Assembly (NCBI GenBank): GCA_914767715.1
Contig: OU612069.1
Span: 25,107,387-25,171,386 of the forward strand
Direction: 5' to 3'
DNA length: 64,000 bases
From: Membranipora membranacea
Lineage: Eukaryota > Bryozoa > Gymnolaemata > Cheilostomatida > Membraniporidae
The translations under genes and the position numbers were made by a program. Under the pieces are notes generated by a model, which had not been told where the DNA came from, did no database searches, and saw only the letters and a list, made by a program, of their open reading frames with translations. Below are positions 47,896 through 59,000 of the stretch, piece after piece. Every line of letters begins with the position of its first letter. Within the stretch, counting starts at the first letter, position 1.

Positions 47896-50800
47896 GGCCA
47901 TATCAATAGAGTGGCCATATTATTTTATCTTTGGAATTCTAACTGGCAACTGAAACATGAGATTTTAAAACAGAGAATACAAGCACTTCTTCAGAGCTAA
48001 ACCAAACAAAGTGCATGCCATCAGAATCAGAAACCTTCAATCTTATCAGATAATTGTATGTTGGGAGTGAAAATGGAGTTTTTCTGTGAAAATTCAGGCA
48101 GCAGTTTGACACTAAATTTCAGTCTTGCCTACTTTAGTTTTCTAAGGTTTTCCATGGTTTTCTATTAATTGCGTTGGGTGCGCATGCTTGAGAACTACAT
48201 CCTGAAAAAATTTCAATGCTGTAGGAGGAATAGAAACTGAGATATCTGGGTTTAAAAAACTTGTGTTTTCGAAAATCTGCACAGTTTCTAGGCCCTGTCG
48301 AGGGTATAAGAATTTGATGACACTTTTTTAAAACGGAAGTTGGTGCGTTTGTAGTGCCTAACAAGGGATCATTTTATTACCCTCAACTGTCAACACTATC
48401 CTCTGTAACGGTGCTGGCAACCATGTTTAACTAGACAGACCAACTAATTACCACAAAAAAAGTTCAACATTAGTAGATAAATTGAAGCTAAGGGTTAGGG
48501 AATTTCTATCATTATTGTTCAGAGGTTTTATTTTAAACAAGTTGAGTTGCAGGAGCCTGAATTGGTGCCCAGGAATTTTGATTTTTGGGAATGGTGCACA
48601 ATCCTGTAAAAGAATGATTAACTCCTTGAATTCAATTATAATTTATCTTCTTTCAATGCTTCATTCAATATATTTCAGAACAAAACCAAAGTGCTGTTGA
48701 ACCCGGTAGAATACTCGGTCACCAAACCAAATTAGAAGAGAGATTTTTCACCATCAATTCTAATCGTACATGGTGATTTCTAGAGGAGATATTAAAGGAC
48801 CAAAGAGTTCAAAGTCACCTATAACCAGATTTGAATATAATACTTTATATACATCGGCATACATTTCTCTGTTTTCAAAGAGAGCATGCAAGGTTTTTCT
48901 GTATTGTCTCATGCAGTTTCAATTGATGGTATTGAGAATTAATAGAGTTTGTTTGGAGTCAGGATTTCGAGCAAGAGAACAGATACAACTGTATAACTAA
49001 AGATCGTGCAAAGTCAATGTTTTCTTGAGGATATAAAAATATTCTCGTCCAACTGAAAGGATGCGCACAATGCCTCCTTGTCTTGCTCTCTCCAACTCCA
49101 TTCATAAGCTGCTGCTACCCTCAATGGAAGAAAAGAGAGGCATGTGAGACTTGTCTGCACTTGACAATAAGCTCATAAGACTAGGCTAGAGAAAGTACCA
49201 ACACTTAGTCACAAATATAGGGAGCAGTCTCTTATTATGTTGACTTCAAGGTGTGTGGTCACATGTCTTACATATAGTATGCAACTCACTTGCTGATTAT
49301 TTGAAGCGTGTAGCGACTTTACATGATGAACTTCAGAAGCAGGCTAAAGAGGCTATGTTCATGATGGGCCAGTCTTTCTGATTTTACCTCAGATATACCA
49401 ACTTTGTCTGTTGCCTGATGCTTACAGACTAGAATCGTTGTCGTCATTATTAATGGATTCCAAATAAATGAGCAAAAAAATAGCGATTATGAGACCGGTC
49501 ATGCTAAAAAAAAACTGGTTGATTTTGCTGAAGGTGTGATGAAGCAAGAAATAATATCGCTGACTGCATTGAATGTGGGACCCCAAATAAATTCACAGAT
49601 ACTACAATCAGAACAGACTGAGGCTATTTTTCTCCTGGCTCATTGCAAATGACTGGTTGGAGTTCATCAACACTTTTTCTGCATGCTGCATGCAAGGTTT
49701 AGTTTCTGCTGATGTGCTGAAGGTAGAAGAACTGCTCAGAGAAAATTTCCTGATTTATCTCAGGAGGTGCGAACAAGCAATTATAATCATCAAAGCCAAA
49801 GTTAAATAAAAAGTGATCATCTATCGGGTTTTGAGTAGTATCACTCTGTATCTATTACCAAGGAATAACGATGTTATTCCAATTGCTATAAAAATAAAAT
49901 AGATTGCAGGCAAAACGTTTTACATGATTAGAATGTCGGGGTGTATCTCTATTCCTCGTTTCCTTTTCTATTGTAGGACGAATACCACACATTGTCTTAT
50001 CAAGGCTGATACCCTTATGAAGTTTGCCGTTACTAGATACATGCAGTACAGTAAAGCTTGCTCTCTGCATGTTGGAGATTATATCAAAAGATTTGCTCCA
50101 GCCCTTGTGTAAGTTGGTTGTTTCTTTTCAAAATTACAAGCTATAGATTGACCTCAATAATTATTCTCACAGTTTTGTGATACCATTTGAGCACGAACTA
50201 AACAGACTGAAATAGATATTTTGACCATTTGCCCTGACAGTTATACCACAACACCAGCAGTATGTGTGGGTTCATACCTGCATTCTCACCATTACTATAT
50301 GAAAACAAACAAAAACCGATGATCAATATTTTGAAGCTTTTGGGGTTTTTAAGATAGAATAGTGTTGATGGAAAAAAGGCAACAAATAAGCATAAAGAGC
50401 CAGGTAAAATCTTAAGTTCCTTTGGTGAGTATTTCTGTGCCCAGTGTCTAGAGGCAAGGGGAACAGCCAGTAAAATAAATATTTTCTTGAAATCGTTATC
50501 ATTTGCAAATTCATTATATTTTGTCATGCAAAATTAAAATAATTGAAGACGATATATTGTACAATATTTTTATTTTAGGGTTATGTGGAAGCGCATGTGT
50601 TACAAATGGCCGTCCTGATGTCTAAGGCTACACACTATAATGAAAAAATTTAAACACCTACATACCAACTCTGTCAACCTTCCAAACCTCAGGCTGACTG
50701 TAGGAAGCAATTCCAATTTTAAGGGAAGCACCTCTATTCTCTCATGCTGACTTACACAAGTTGCTGGCATGCTTACAGCAATCTTTACAGGATCAAGGCT

Positions 50801-51055
50801 ATAGATGGGTTCGAATTATTATTATTATTATTATTTGTGTTACAGTCTCAGAAAACAGGGATAAGTTGAAACTCTGCTATTGTTTATATTAGAGGTTTAA
50901 GCTGGAAAACTCTTTTGTTTTTCAGTCCAACTTTGAGAAAACCATCCACTAGGACCAATTAAATGTGATCTTTTAGAATATGCAATCAGATTGGCTAAAA
51001 ATTGTTTAGAAGCCCCTTTAACATTGGCTTAAAGTCGTCACTAGGGAAAACAAAA
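47896..51055. other. No gene recognised; TTA microsatellite
   Basis: 48365-48430 resembles 37600-37672. A TTA/ATT microsatellite lies at about 50816-50835. Overlapping minus frames at 50198-50527 have no recognisable domain. Confidence 0.4.
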
Positions 51056-51537
51056 ATGGCTACCAGCAGTAAAAGCTCAAATACTTTGTTTGATGAATGT
51101 GTCGTAGGTGTTTTAAATGACTAATTTGGTGATGGAGCAAGTGATTATGCTAGAAGCAGTGACAGTGAAGGTGAGAAGATAGATTTTGAGGAAGTAAAAG
51201 GGGCTGATTATGGACGAATCGAAGCTCAATTGAATAAATTGGCAACAAGAAGAAGAGAGGAAACTAATGGAACTTTTTTACATCAGGCAGAAAGAGATTT
51301 TGGTGCAGATGGGTCTATCCAACCAGACCATCTCAACTCGTGCAAGTTTTGCTGCGAGAAAGAACCCAATAATACCAGATGCATTACTCAGCTCACTTCT
51401 GAACAGACATCCTTCTGCAGATTTGCCTCAGGTGAATTTGATTACAACGCCACAAAGGACATACAAATTCTGTCCAAGAAAGAATCAGCTTTACATGCAG
51501 GCAGTCAAACTATGAGCACCAAAAGAAAACCCAGGTA
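51056..51537 (+). pseudogene. Unidentified acidic/cysteine-containing coding-like frame with one stop
   Basis: From ATG at 51056, a frame of about 160 codons reads through one in-frame TAA (near 51120) to a TAG near 51536. The product is acidic and serine-rich near the start, then has a Cys-x2-Cys pair (near 51345) and a basic tail. No family is recognised. It lies just upstream of the gypsy remnant and may be unrelated or part of another element. Confidence 0.3.
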
Positions 51538-51917
51538 GAAGGAGTAAATACAATACAATGTGAAATTTGAAGCTAGAGAAGCCGGTTAACCATTATAGGT
51601 CAACAAGAGCTGTAGTACTAAGACAAAAAATTGAGGAAGCAAGCTCAATATCAGTTATGAACAGTCCATCGCATTCTCAATTTTTATGACTAACGTGCTT
51701 GACATGGCCTTTTCTTGCCAGGCAGAATTGCAAGCATCAAGCATCAGGCCACTGTGGTATTCCCCTTTCTTTCACAAAGACTCATATTAATAATGATTTA
51801 CATGATTTACCAGATGGAGAAAATGCCCTCAGTCTGAGCAGTTTCAAAAGGTTGTGGAAACCTATATTCCCTGCCTTGGCTTGTGAGGTTATCTGAGATC
51901 TTAGCAGACTAGCACGA

Positions 51918-52513
51918 CGAGGCAGTAGTTAATTCCATACAGCCAAATCCATTTAAGATATTTATTAAGTTATTTGAAGGCTTAGGCACCATGCCTGAGA
52001 CCAATAAGATAATTATGAAGACAGATGTTACCCCATTTAAAATCCGCACACCCAGGTCAATTGCAATAGGTCTAAGAGAAAAGGCCAAGGCTGAATTACA
52101 AACTATGCTTGCCATGAATGGAATTGAAGTTGTAGAAGATCCAACTGATTGGTGTTCGGGATTAACTATAGTGCCCAAAGCCCACGGTAAGATAAGAATG
52201 TGTGTTGACCTTACTATGTTAAATAGGGGTGTAAAAAGGGAACATTACCCCCTACCTCGAGTTAGTGATATGTTATCACAGTTGTCAACAGGTCGATTTT
52301 TCTCCAAGTCGGATGCCAATTCTGGCTTTTGGCAAATTGTTTTGCATCCTGATAGTAGAGCATTGACTACTTTTCTTACCCCTTGGGGATGGTATCAGTT
52401 CCGCCGCTTGCCATTTGGACTTTCATCCGCCCCTGAAATTTTCCAGCGCTCAATGGAAAAGATACTTCTAGATTTAGAAGGAGTTATTTGCATGATGGAT
52501 GATGTCCTTGTCT
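51918..52513 (+). pseudogene. Gypsy reverse transcriptase domain
   Basis: Intact frame through the palm: Phe-Glu-Gly-Leu-Gly-Thr-Met-Pro, Trp-Cys-Ser-Gly-Leu, Cys-Val-Asp-Leu-Thr, Phe-Ser-Lys-Ser-Asp-Ala-Asn-Ser-Gly-Phe, Leu-Pro-Phe-Gly-Leu, and Met-Met-Asp-Asp-Val-Leu-Val at the catalytic box. The usual aromatic before Met/Ile-Asp-Asp is Met here. A TAG at 52513-52515 ends the frame, and the sequence then continues in another frame. Confidence 0.9.
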
Positions 52514-52515
52514 AG

Positions 52516-53270
52516 AAACACAGAAGAGCATTGGTCTAGGTTGCGTTTAGTACTAGAAAGAATTGAAAATTCTGGTATGACCTTGAAAAAGGAGAAATGG
52601 CCAAAACCATTATGACAATTTTACCCCCCACTACTAAGAAAGAAGCTAAACGACTCTTAGGAATGGTCAATTATTTAAACAAGTTTAGTAGTAAGTTGGC
52701 TGAATTGTGTTCGCCCATTTATGAGACTACTAATTCCAGCCGATTTTATTGAGGAATTGACCAACAAACAGCATTTGAAGAAATTAAGGTAGAGTTGTCT
52801 AGTGCTCCTGTCCTTTGTGCTTTGGACGTTAGAAGTAGGCATAAAGTATCAGCTGATTCATCTAGAATAGCTCTTGGTGCTGTATTATTTCAGTTTACCG
52901 TTGATGAATTATGGCAGCCAGTTATGTATACATCTAGGATATTACTTCCTGCTGAAAGAATTATGCCATGATTGAATTAGAAGCATTGGGCATTACATGG
53001 GCCTATGAGAAATTTAAGTTCTATCTTGTTGGTAGAACATTTGAAATCGAGACTGATCATAAACCCCTGATCGGCTTGTTAGGTGAAAAGGACTTATCCC
53101 AACTCCCCTTAAGAGTCCAGCGATTTAACATGAGGCTTATGAGGTATGATTTTACTATCTCGCACACTCCTGGTGTTTGTATGTATTTCGCAGATTTCTT
53201 AAGTCGTCCTAATAGCCAGCCCAGTGGTAGAGATAAGGAAATTTTGGAATGTCGCCTTGTAGAGTTCTAA
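52516..53270 (+). pseudogene. Gypsy RT thumb and RNase H, truncated and frameshifted
   Basis: After a frameshift, part of the thumb is missing (a junction near 52600), then Arg-Leu-Leu-Gly-Met-Val-Asn-Tyr-Leu resumes. RNase H has Ser-Ala-Asp-Ser-Ser with the catalytic Asp near 52855, a TGA near 52750, and another shift near 52965 before Glu-Thr-Asp-His-Lys-Pro-Leu and Asp-Phe-Leu-Ser-Arg. Confidence 0.85.
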
Positions 53271-53282
53271 GTAGCTAGTAAC

Positions 53283-54342
53283 ATGAAGCATATCTTGCCT
53301 GAAAATTTTCAGGAGGGGAAATTGTTGCAAGCTATTATGAATGATACAATTTGTAAGGATATACAGCAGTATATTCAGCTTGAATGGCCATTAGACATTT
53401 CTGGATGTGATGATGAGGTTAAAAAGCTTTATCAAGTTAGAGATAGCCTCACATTGTATGGTGATATAATTATGTATGAGTCAAGGCTTTATATCCCAAA
53501 AGCTTTGCGTCGCCAGTACTCAGAATTATGTCATGAAGGTCATCAGTATATTGGCAAATGTCAAAAACGAGCGCGGCAATTGTTTTGGTGGCCAGGTTGT
53601 AGTAAGGAAATTGAAGAATTCATTAAAAAGTGTGACATTTGTACCAAGTTTGGAAAAATTAAGCATGAGCCAATTGAAGACTGTGGTTTACCTGATGGAC
53701 CTTGGTTAGATCTTGCTTCGGATACCCTTGAATTTAAAGGCCAGTGGTATCTATTAGTTGTAGATTATTATACCACGTGGATTGAAGTTAGGCCATTGTT
53801 GTCGCTGTCGTCCTATAATGTTATTCAAGAATTTAAGTCAAAATTTTCTTCGTTTGGAGCGCCTATATTATTAAGAAGTGACCATGCAGGTTGCTAGTCA
53901 GAGTTTTAGAGATTTTGCTAAGACTTGGGGTTTCGACCAAATATTTAGCAGCCCTCGTTATCCGCAAAGTAATGGTTTAGCGGAACGCTCTGTGAGTACC
54001 TTTAAGAATTTGTTGAAAACATCTGATGATATTTTTTCTGCTTTGTTAGCTTACCGAGCCACACCCTTGTCTGAGGGATTTTTGCCCGGTGAATTAATGT
54101 TTGGTAGGCATATGAAAACGCTGCTGGGTCATCCCACAAGTATTGAAGTTGATTACAAGGAATTTGAGAAGGTTTGTTTGCAGAAACGCAAAGATGCTTT
54201 TCATAAGTGGAATCAAAAGCACGATGCTAAATATCTGCCAGAATTATTACTAGGCCAAATCGTGTGGGTTAAAGCCCCTACTGACGCTGGTCAGGAAGGA
54301 ATTGTTTTGTATAATGATGAGTCGCATCCGCAAAGTGATTGA
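53283..54342 (+). pseudogene. Gypsy integrase, one frameshift in the catalytic core
   Basis: Has the zinc-binding N-terminal region (Cys-His-Glu-Gly-His then Cys-Asp-Ile-Cys), the first catalytic Asp in Ser-Asp-Thr-Leu-Glu-Phe, the second in Arg-Ser-Asp-His (53870s), and the Glu in Asn-Gly-Leu-Ala-Glu-Arg. A frameshift at about 53885-53892 falls directly after the second Asp. The C-terminal region is otherwise long and open. Confidence 0.9.
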
Positions 54343-54912
54343 ATTAAAACAGGCTTAAGTACGGTACGCAGAAACCGTAAACATTTGTTTTTGTTACAGA
54401 AAACCAATCACCCATTTAGTGAGCCAGCCGATTCCATCATGCCTCCTGCATGAGAGTGGTATTTTGAATCAACAGGTGATAACGAGTGTGAGACTGTGCC
54501 TATTGTTAATCCTGGTGTGAGCTTTGATCCTAATACTGCAGTGGTTGAGGCACCTGTAACGGGTGAAAGTAACCTTAGTGCTAATGCTTTGGGTGATGAT
54601 GTAGCTTTGCACGATATTAATGATGAGATTAATGCTAGTACTAACACGTCGGGTGATGATCTAGCTGATCCCAGTCTTGATTTACAAGTAGAGCTTAATA
54701 CTGATAAGGACGCTAGTACTTACATTGCAATTGATAATCTAGCTGGACCCTGTATTGAGTCGCCATTAAACCCAATCGAAGCTGACATGTCAATTAGTAT
54801 GGGAAACCCTGTTATGACAGAGGATTTACAACCCACCAAACCTCTTGTAATTCGGTCAGGCAGGCAACCTAAGCGGACGAAGAAAGACGATTTTGTTTAC
54901 TTTGCAGATTAA
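54343..54912 (+). pseudogene. Gypsy polyprotein C-terminal tail
   Basis: 138-codon frame (54496-54912), acidic and low-complexity with repeated Gly-Asp-Asp-type segments, closing in a basic Arg-Ser-Gly-Arg-Gln-Pro-Lys-Arg stretch and Asp-Phe-Val-Tyr. Such basic endings close many gypsy pol proteins. Confidence 0.7.
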
Positions 54913-55054
54913 GAAGTTAATTGTATTTGTAAATTATATTTGCTGTATGGTTGTGAATGTGAACTTATGAATTGTTCCCTTTTGTCTATTTGCAGATTGT
55001 CTGTAATACCCTCACCGTACTTAGTACCAGAAAAATCGTACTCATACTAGCGAT

Positions 55055-55855
55055 TCAAGTCTAAACTGTTGGAAGACGGTAAGTCTCCACAGCATCAGGC
55101 TTACTGCCCGAAGTGCAAGAAGCGCAATCCGAAACATGCGTTCGGGTATTGTCCATTGTTGAAATGCTTTTGGAGGCATTGCGGGGAGTTCGGACACTCC
55201 AAGGATTATTGTCCAAAAATTTTGGGTTGAAATTGTGGTGGCCTCGGTCACTTTAGAGATAGCTGTGGCAATCCCAAAGTGAAGTTAATTGAGTGTCGAC
55301 CCCCAACGGCACGAAGTCATTTAAACCCATGTCCCCGAGAAAAGCCCCCGCTCCCACATCCCCAGTCCAGCAGATTTAGGTTCAGAAGTCCCATCTGTTC
55401 CGTTGACCTCTCCACCGGTCCCAACCGTCCCTATCCCGTCCCTTCTAGACTTGAAGACTTATTCCTCTGTGCTTAAGTCTACCCCACAAGTCAAACGCCC
55501 CACCCCATCATTAGCTGATACCTCCAGCGAATCCCCGGCCCCTTCTAAAAAGACCGCCCAAGATCTGGTCGAAGTATTTGATTCCTTTAAAGCTGATTTG
55601 GAGGAAGCACAGCTTGAGAAAATTTGTAGAGCCAAAAGACGTGATTTAGAGGTGCGGCGCGCAGCCATCCTCGAGGCTCAAGCACAGGATAATGAGATGC
55701 GATCTGCCATGGCCAAGGCAGAAGAATTTATGAACTTTTTAAAATGCTCAATTATGCCCAAACCTGTTGCGAGTTCCCCGGTCCCTGCAGAGTCATTTGA
55801 GCCGGTAGCTTCATCCCCGAAGCCAAGTTGCCCAGTACCCCGGCCCAGGAACTAG
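55055..55855 (+). pseudogene. Zinc-knuckle and proline-rich ORF downstream of integrase
   Basis: 55095-55300 encodes a run of Cys/His clusters, the last with Cys-Gly-Gly-Leu-Gly-His-x4-Cys spacing of a CCHC knuckle, broken by one TGA near 55228. After a frame change, 55403-55855 encodes a Pro/Ser-rich segment with a central charged coiled coil (Glu-Lys-Ile-Cys-Arg-Ala-Lys-Arg-Arg). Knuckles normally sit in Gag upstream of pol, so the position is unusual. It could be a captured or relocated Gag-like ORF. Confidence 0.6.
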
Positions 55856-56232
55856 CTCCCTTCGAGCGCGTCTATTAAATCCCCGACCCCGGAATTAGCC
55901 ATTCCAGAGGCCCCTCCCCGGCCTGAGATATTTGCGGGTAGAATTACCCAAAGAGAGTCCGTTGAGTCCAAACGAACAAACGAATGGATAGTCAATATAC
56001 CTCTTGGCATGAAATGAGTCAACCACTCAGTACCAGCCTAAGTACAAGTCCGATTCGGTCAGCTTCCGCCCCTCCCCGTTCCATGTTTGAAGCCTTAAAA
56101 GAGAAGCTTGACATTAAAAAGAAGTTGACAAACCTCATGTCTAAGTCCATTGCTAAAAAGAAATTGGTGAAGGGGGAGGATAGTGAGGAAGACCTCCTAT
56201 GGAAATCAGACTGTCTCTGTGAGAATGATTAA
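55856..56232 (+). pseudogene. Further Pro/Ser and Lys-rich frame of the gypsy 3' region
   Basis: Continues the proline-rich style to about 55980, then an 82-codon frame (55984-56232) with Ser/Pro and a Lys-Leu-Asp-Ile-Lys-Lys-Lys coil. Likely part of the same 3' ORF broken by shifts. Confidence 0.45.
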
Positions 56233-56700
56233 TAACCACATTTACACCATGGGGAAATTAAAGTGATTATGCTTGGAGAGTTGTAAATTGCGAATTAAAC
56301 CAAATGTTATTTCTTGATTGGATGGCATTTAAAGAATTGTAAATTGTCTCTTTAGTCTGCGGAATGGATTTGTCCAAATTGAATTAATTCTGTCTTGGAA
56401 TTGTCTCCTCCCTGGCGGCGACGAGGAAAAGGAAAGGCATGTGAGGTTATCCGAGATCTTAGCATTAGCACCTTATCGGAGTTGTACCATCTAAACCGAG
56501 AGTGCAGACAGACTATTAACCTTGACCTTGGACAGTCAACGCGAGATCTCGTCCTCTTTACAGTACATCTTTATAGGTGAGTAGACGTTCAAAATAAATC
56601 TCTCTCTTATATTGATACTGTATACTATATACTATATACCAAACCTCGCTACGCCAAGCTTTACAGGCTATCTGTAAGCCTATGTCAGATCTGTGCTTGA

Positions 56701-57169
56701 CATGTCAGCAGAACAACACAACTATCTGTTGGTGAGTATCAGTATCATGTGCAACCAATAGTTGAACATTACGTTTCGACACAATGTTTTTTATATAATA
56801 ATTTTGAAATAGTTAGGTATTTTGCTATGTTGTTGGTAACAACCCACTTAACGATGGGTGTAAGACATGCTGACTTCCATTTGCATGGGAAATTAATCTA
56901 AATTAAAATGCTGTTGATCATGTCGGTGAGAATATTTTTAATATTATGGAAAAGAAGCCTGCAGTATCCTTACATTTGTTCAGCCAGAGGAGTTTGATTA
57001 AGTACAATTTACAGTTCAGTTGTGTGGTGGTTAGTTGGGCCAATATAGGCAATTTAAGTCCATATGCACATTTTGTTAGACTTTTTGATTAGTGATTATA
57101 TTGGTATTGGAGCTCTATTGTCTCCCCTCAGTTCAAACTGAATCCTAACAGAGAATTTTTCACAACAGC
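56701..57169. other. Spacer, nothing recognised
   Basis: AT-rich sequence between the gypsy remnant and the next LINE relic. No supported feature. Confidence 0.45.
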
Positions 57170-58110
57170 AACTATTTTATGTCAGGATAGTAGCGTCTCA
57201 ATATTCAAGAAAGGCAGTCGAAACGATTGTGGAAACTACAAAAAGGAATATCCTTACTCTCTATTGCTGGACAGATACTCTCACGTGTTCGGCTCAACAG
57301 GATCAACATGCATATTGCTTTAGTTGTCCTACCAGAATCTCAGTGTGGCTTCAGTGTGAAGAGACTAGTGGCCTCTGGCAGGTTTTCACCAAATTTGGAT
57401 GCCCTGCAAAATTTGTCAATATCATAAGATCTCTACATAGTGTCATCTTAGCGTCTGTAGCTCGTCAAAACGATCAATTTAAAGAGTTCGCAGTGACAAA
57501 CAGAGTTGAACCCCTACTCTTTTTTCTCTTTACCTGTCGGCCATGCTGGAGGTTGCCTTTAAAGACAGCTTGGATGGTGTATCTATTCAGAAGAGACAAA
57601 CCGCAGCTTATTTTAAAGCGAGAAAAACATCTCAGTGAAATGCTATTTGCTGACGACAGTGCGTTGGCTGCTCATGATGCAGAGAGTATGCAGTGACTGG
57701 TTAACAGACTGTCCTCGGCTGCTGAACAATCCAGTTTGAAGATCAATATTATTAATACGGAGTGCCTATTCCAACCAGTTAGAAACCTTCCTATAGTACA
57801 GCCTCCTAGTGATATTCTAGTAGATGATTTAGTCTAGTACAGACTAAGAACTTTGTATACCTTGGAAGCACAATATCGGACAAAGGGAACTGTAGAGGTT
57901 ATTCCTGTGAGTGTACCACTCACACATTCACTGAACAGTGTAGGATTAGTGTCAATTTGATAAAAAATAACTTAGCTAGGCAGTTGTACACAATGAAAAA
58001 GAAAAAACTTCAATAGTTATCGCTGAGCTAAAGAGACGGAAGAGCCAGCAGTTACATTGAAGTTTAAACACTGCCTATATGCCGATTGCTATCAAAATCT
58101 ACTGACTGTG
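57170..58110 (+). pseudogene. Non-LTR reverse transcriptase relic (second family)
   Basis: In two overlapping frames: Ser-Ile-Phe-Lys-Lys-Gly-Ser-Arg-Asn-Asp-Cys-Gly-Asn-Tyr, Leu-Pro-Glu-Ser-Gln-Cys-Gly-Phe, Phe-Gly-Cys-Pro-Ala-Lys-Phe-Val, then Glu-Met-Leu-Phe-Ala-Asp-Asp-Ser-Ala (catalytic box near 57650) and Phe-Val-Tyr-Leu-Gly-Ser-Thr-Ile near 57860. It is a distinct family from the other LINE relics here. Frameshifts and stops throughout. Confidence 0.8.
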
Positions 58111-58659
58111 GTTTATCCTAATTGAGTTTCTTTCCTCTAATACAAACCTATAATATTTTTGTAGGCTTTCTAGTATTACTTCCGATCCACAAGCAGCAGC
58201 CAGTAACATTTTTGTATGTGTCATGTCTACTTTCAATACTGGGCAAAGCTACATCATTAACAAAAAAAATGACACTACAAGTACTACATGTTCTGGTTTT
58301 CGTCGACCAATATAAAAACGATCATACAGACCTCATACTCAAGAGAAAACACTATTGCCTACATGAAATTCAGACTATGTCCTATCATTTTAACACAAGC
58401 TGGATATACTTTGAACAACCAAGAGAAAGAAAGCAAGTAGAACAAGCAAACACTCACAGCTCACCTTTCTCTAAGAACATAGATGATATTCATGTGCAAT
58501 TAAACAGAATTGTCACTATAACCATAACCATAACCTGCATAACCATGACAACATACATGTAGAAAAAAAAAAGATGAACCTCAATGCCAAAAACCTTCAA
58601 GAAAAAAAGTTTGAGGTACATTTGAACAACTGACATTGAATTTGATGCAAAAAAAACAA
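58111..58659. other. Unidentified 146-codon frame region
   Basis: An open frame at 58122-58562 has no recognised motif; its end is repetitive (Thr-Ile-Thr-Ile-Thr). Possibly chance or retroelement debris. Confidence 0.3.
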
Positions 58660-59000
58660 TGGTTGCAGCATGCCTATAACCACAAATACCAAGGCACTCC
58701 TGCTCATATTGGCGCTATTATACAGTTTCAAACTTACAGATTTTCACTCACAGCCCCCAAACAATATTGGATATGTGTGCATAAAATATGCATGCGATAA
58801 GCTTGAGCATAAAAAAAATTGCTGCCTCCGCATCATACACCCTGACACAAAATATACTGAACGATGCCGCCTCTATGGAATCATACCTATTCAAGACCTT
58901 TGACATACCGAACGTTCATGTGACCGTAGGGTTTCGCGTGCAAACACCAAACTCTGGCTCATAACCCCTGTTTGTATCACTGATAACGAGTATACAATCT
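58660..59000 (+). pseudogene. Fragment of a LINE polymerase C-terminus
   Basis: Arg-Ile-Ile-His-Pro-Asp-Thr-Lys-Tyr and Leu-Tyr-Gly-Ile-Ile-Pro-Ile-Gln-Asp match the post-thumb region of many non-LTR polymerases. Short and isolated. Confidence 0.55.

Larger units (their letters stand above)
51878..56700 (+). mobile_element. Defective Ty3/gypsy LTR retrotransposon
   Basis: Pol order RT, RNase H, integrase places it in Ty3/gypsy. A 29-bp segment at 51878-51906 matches 56436-56464 at 27 positions and is taken as a surviving scrap of the two LTRs. AATAAA at 56593-56598 fits a 3' LTR. Gag and protease are not found between the left scrap and RT. The element carries a zinc-knuckle and proline-rich region after integrase. 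Stops and frameshifts throughout make it inactive. Exact ends and target duplication were not resolved. Confidence 0.75.

Noticed and set aside
50198-50527. A 109-codon minus-strand gene
   Set aside because: No recognised motif, overlapped by another frame on the same strand, and nothing in the flanks supports an exon.
58122-58562. A 146-codon gene
   Set aside because: No domain, low-complexity end, no splice or promoter context, and located among LINE relics.
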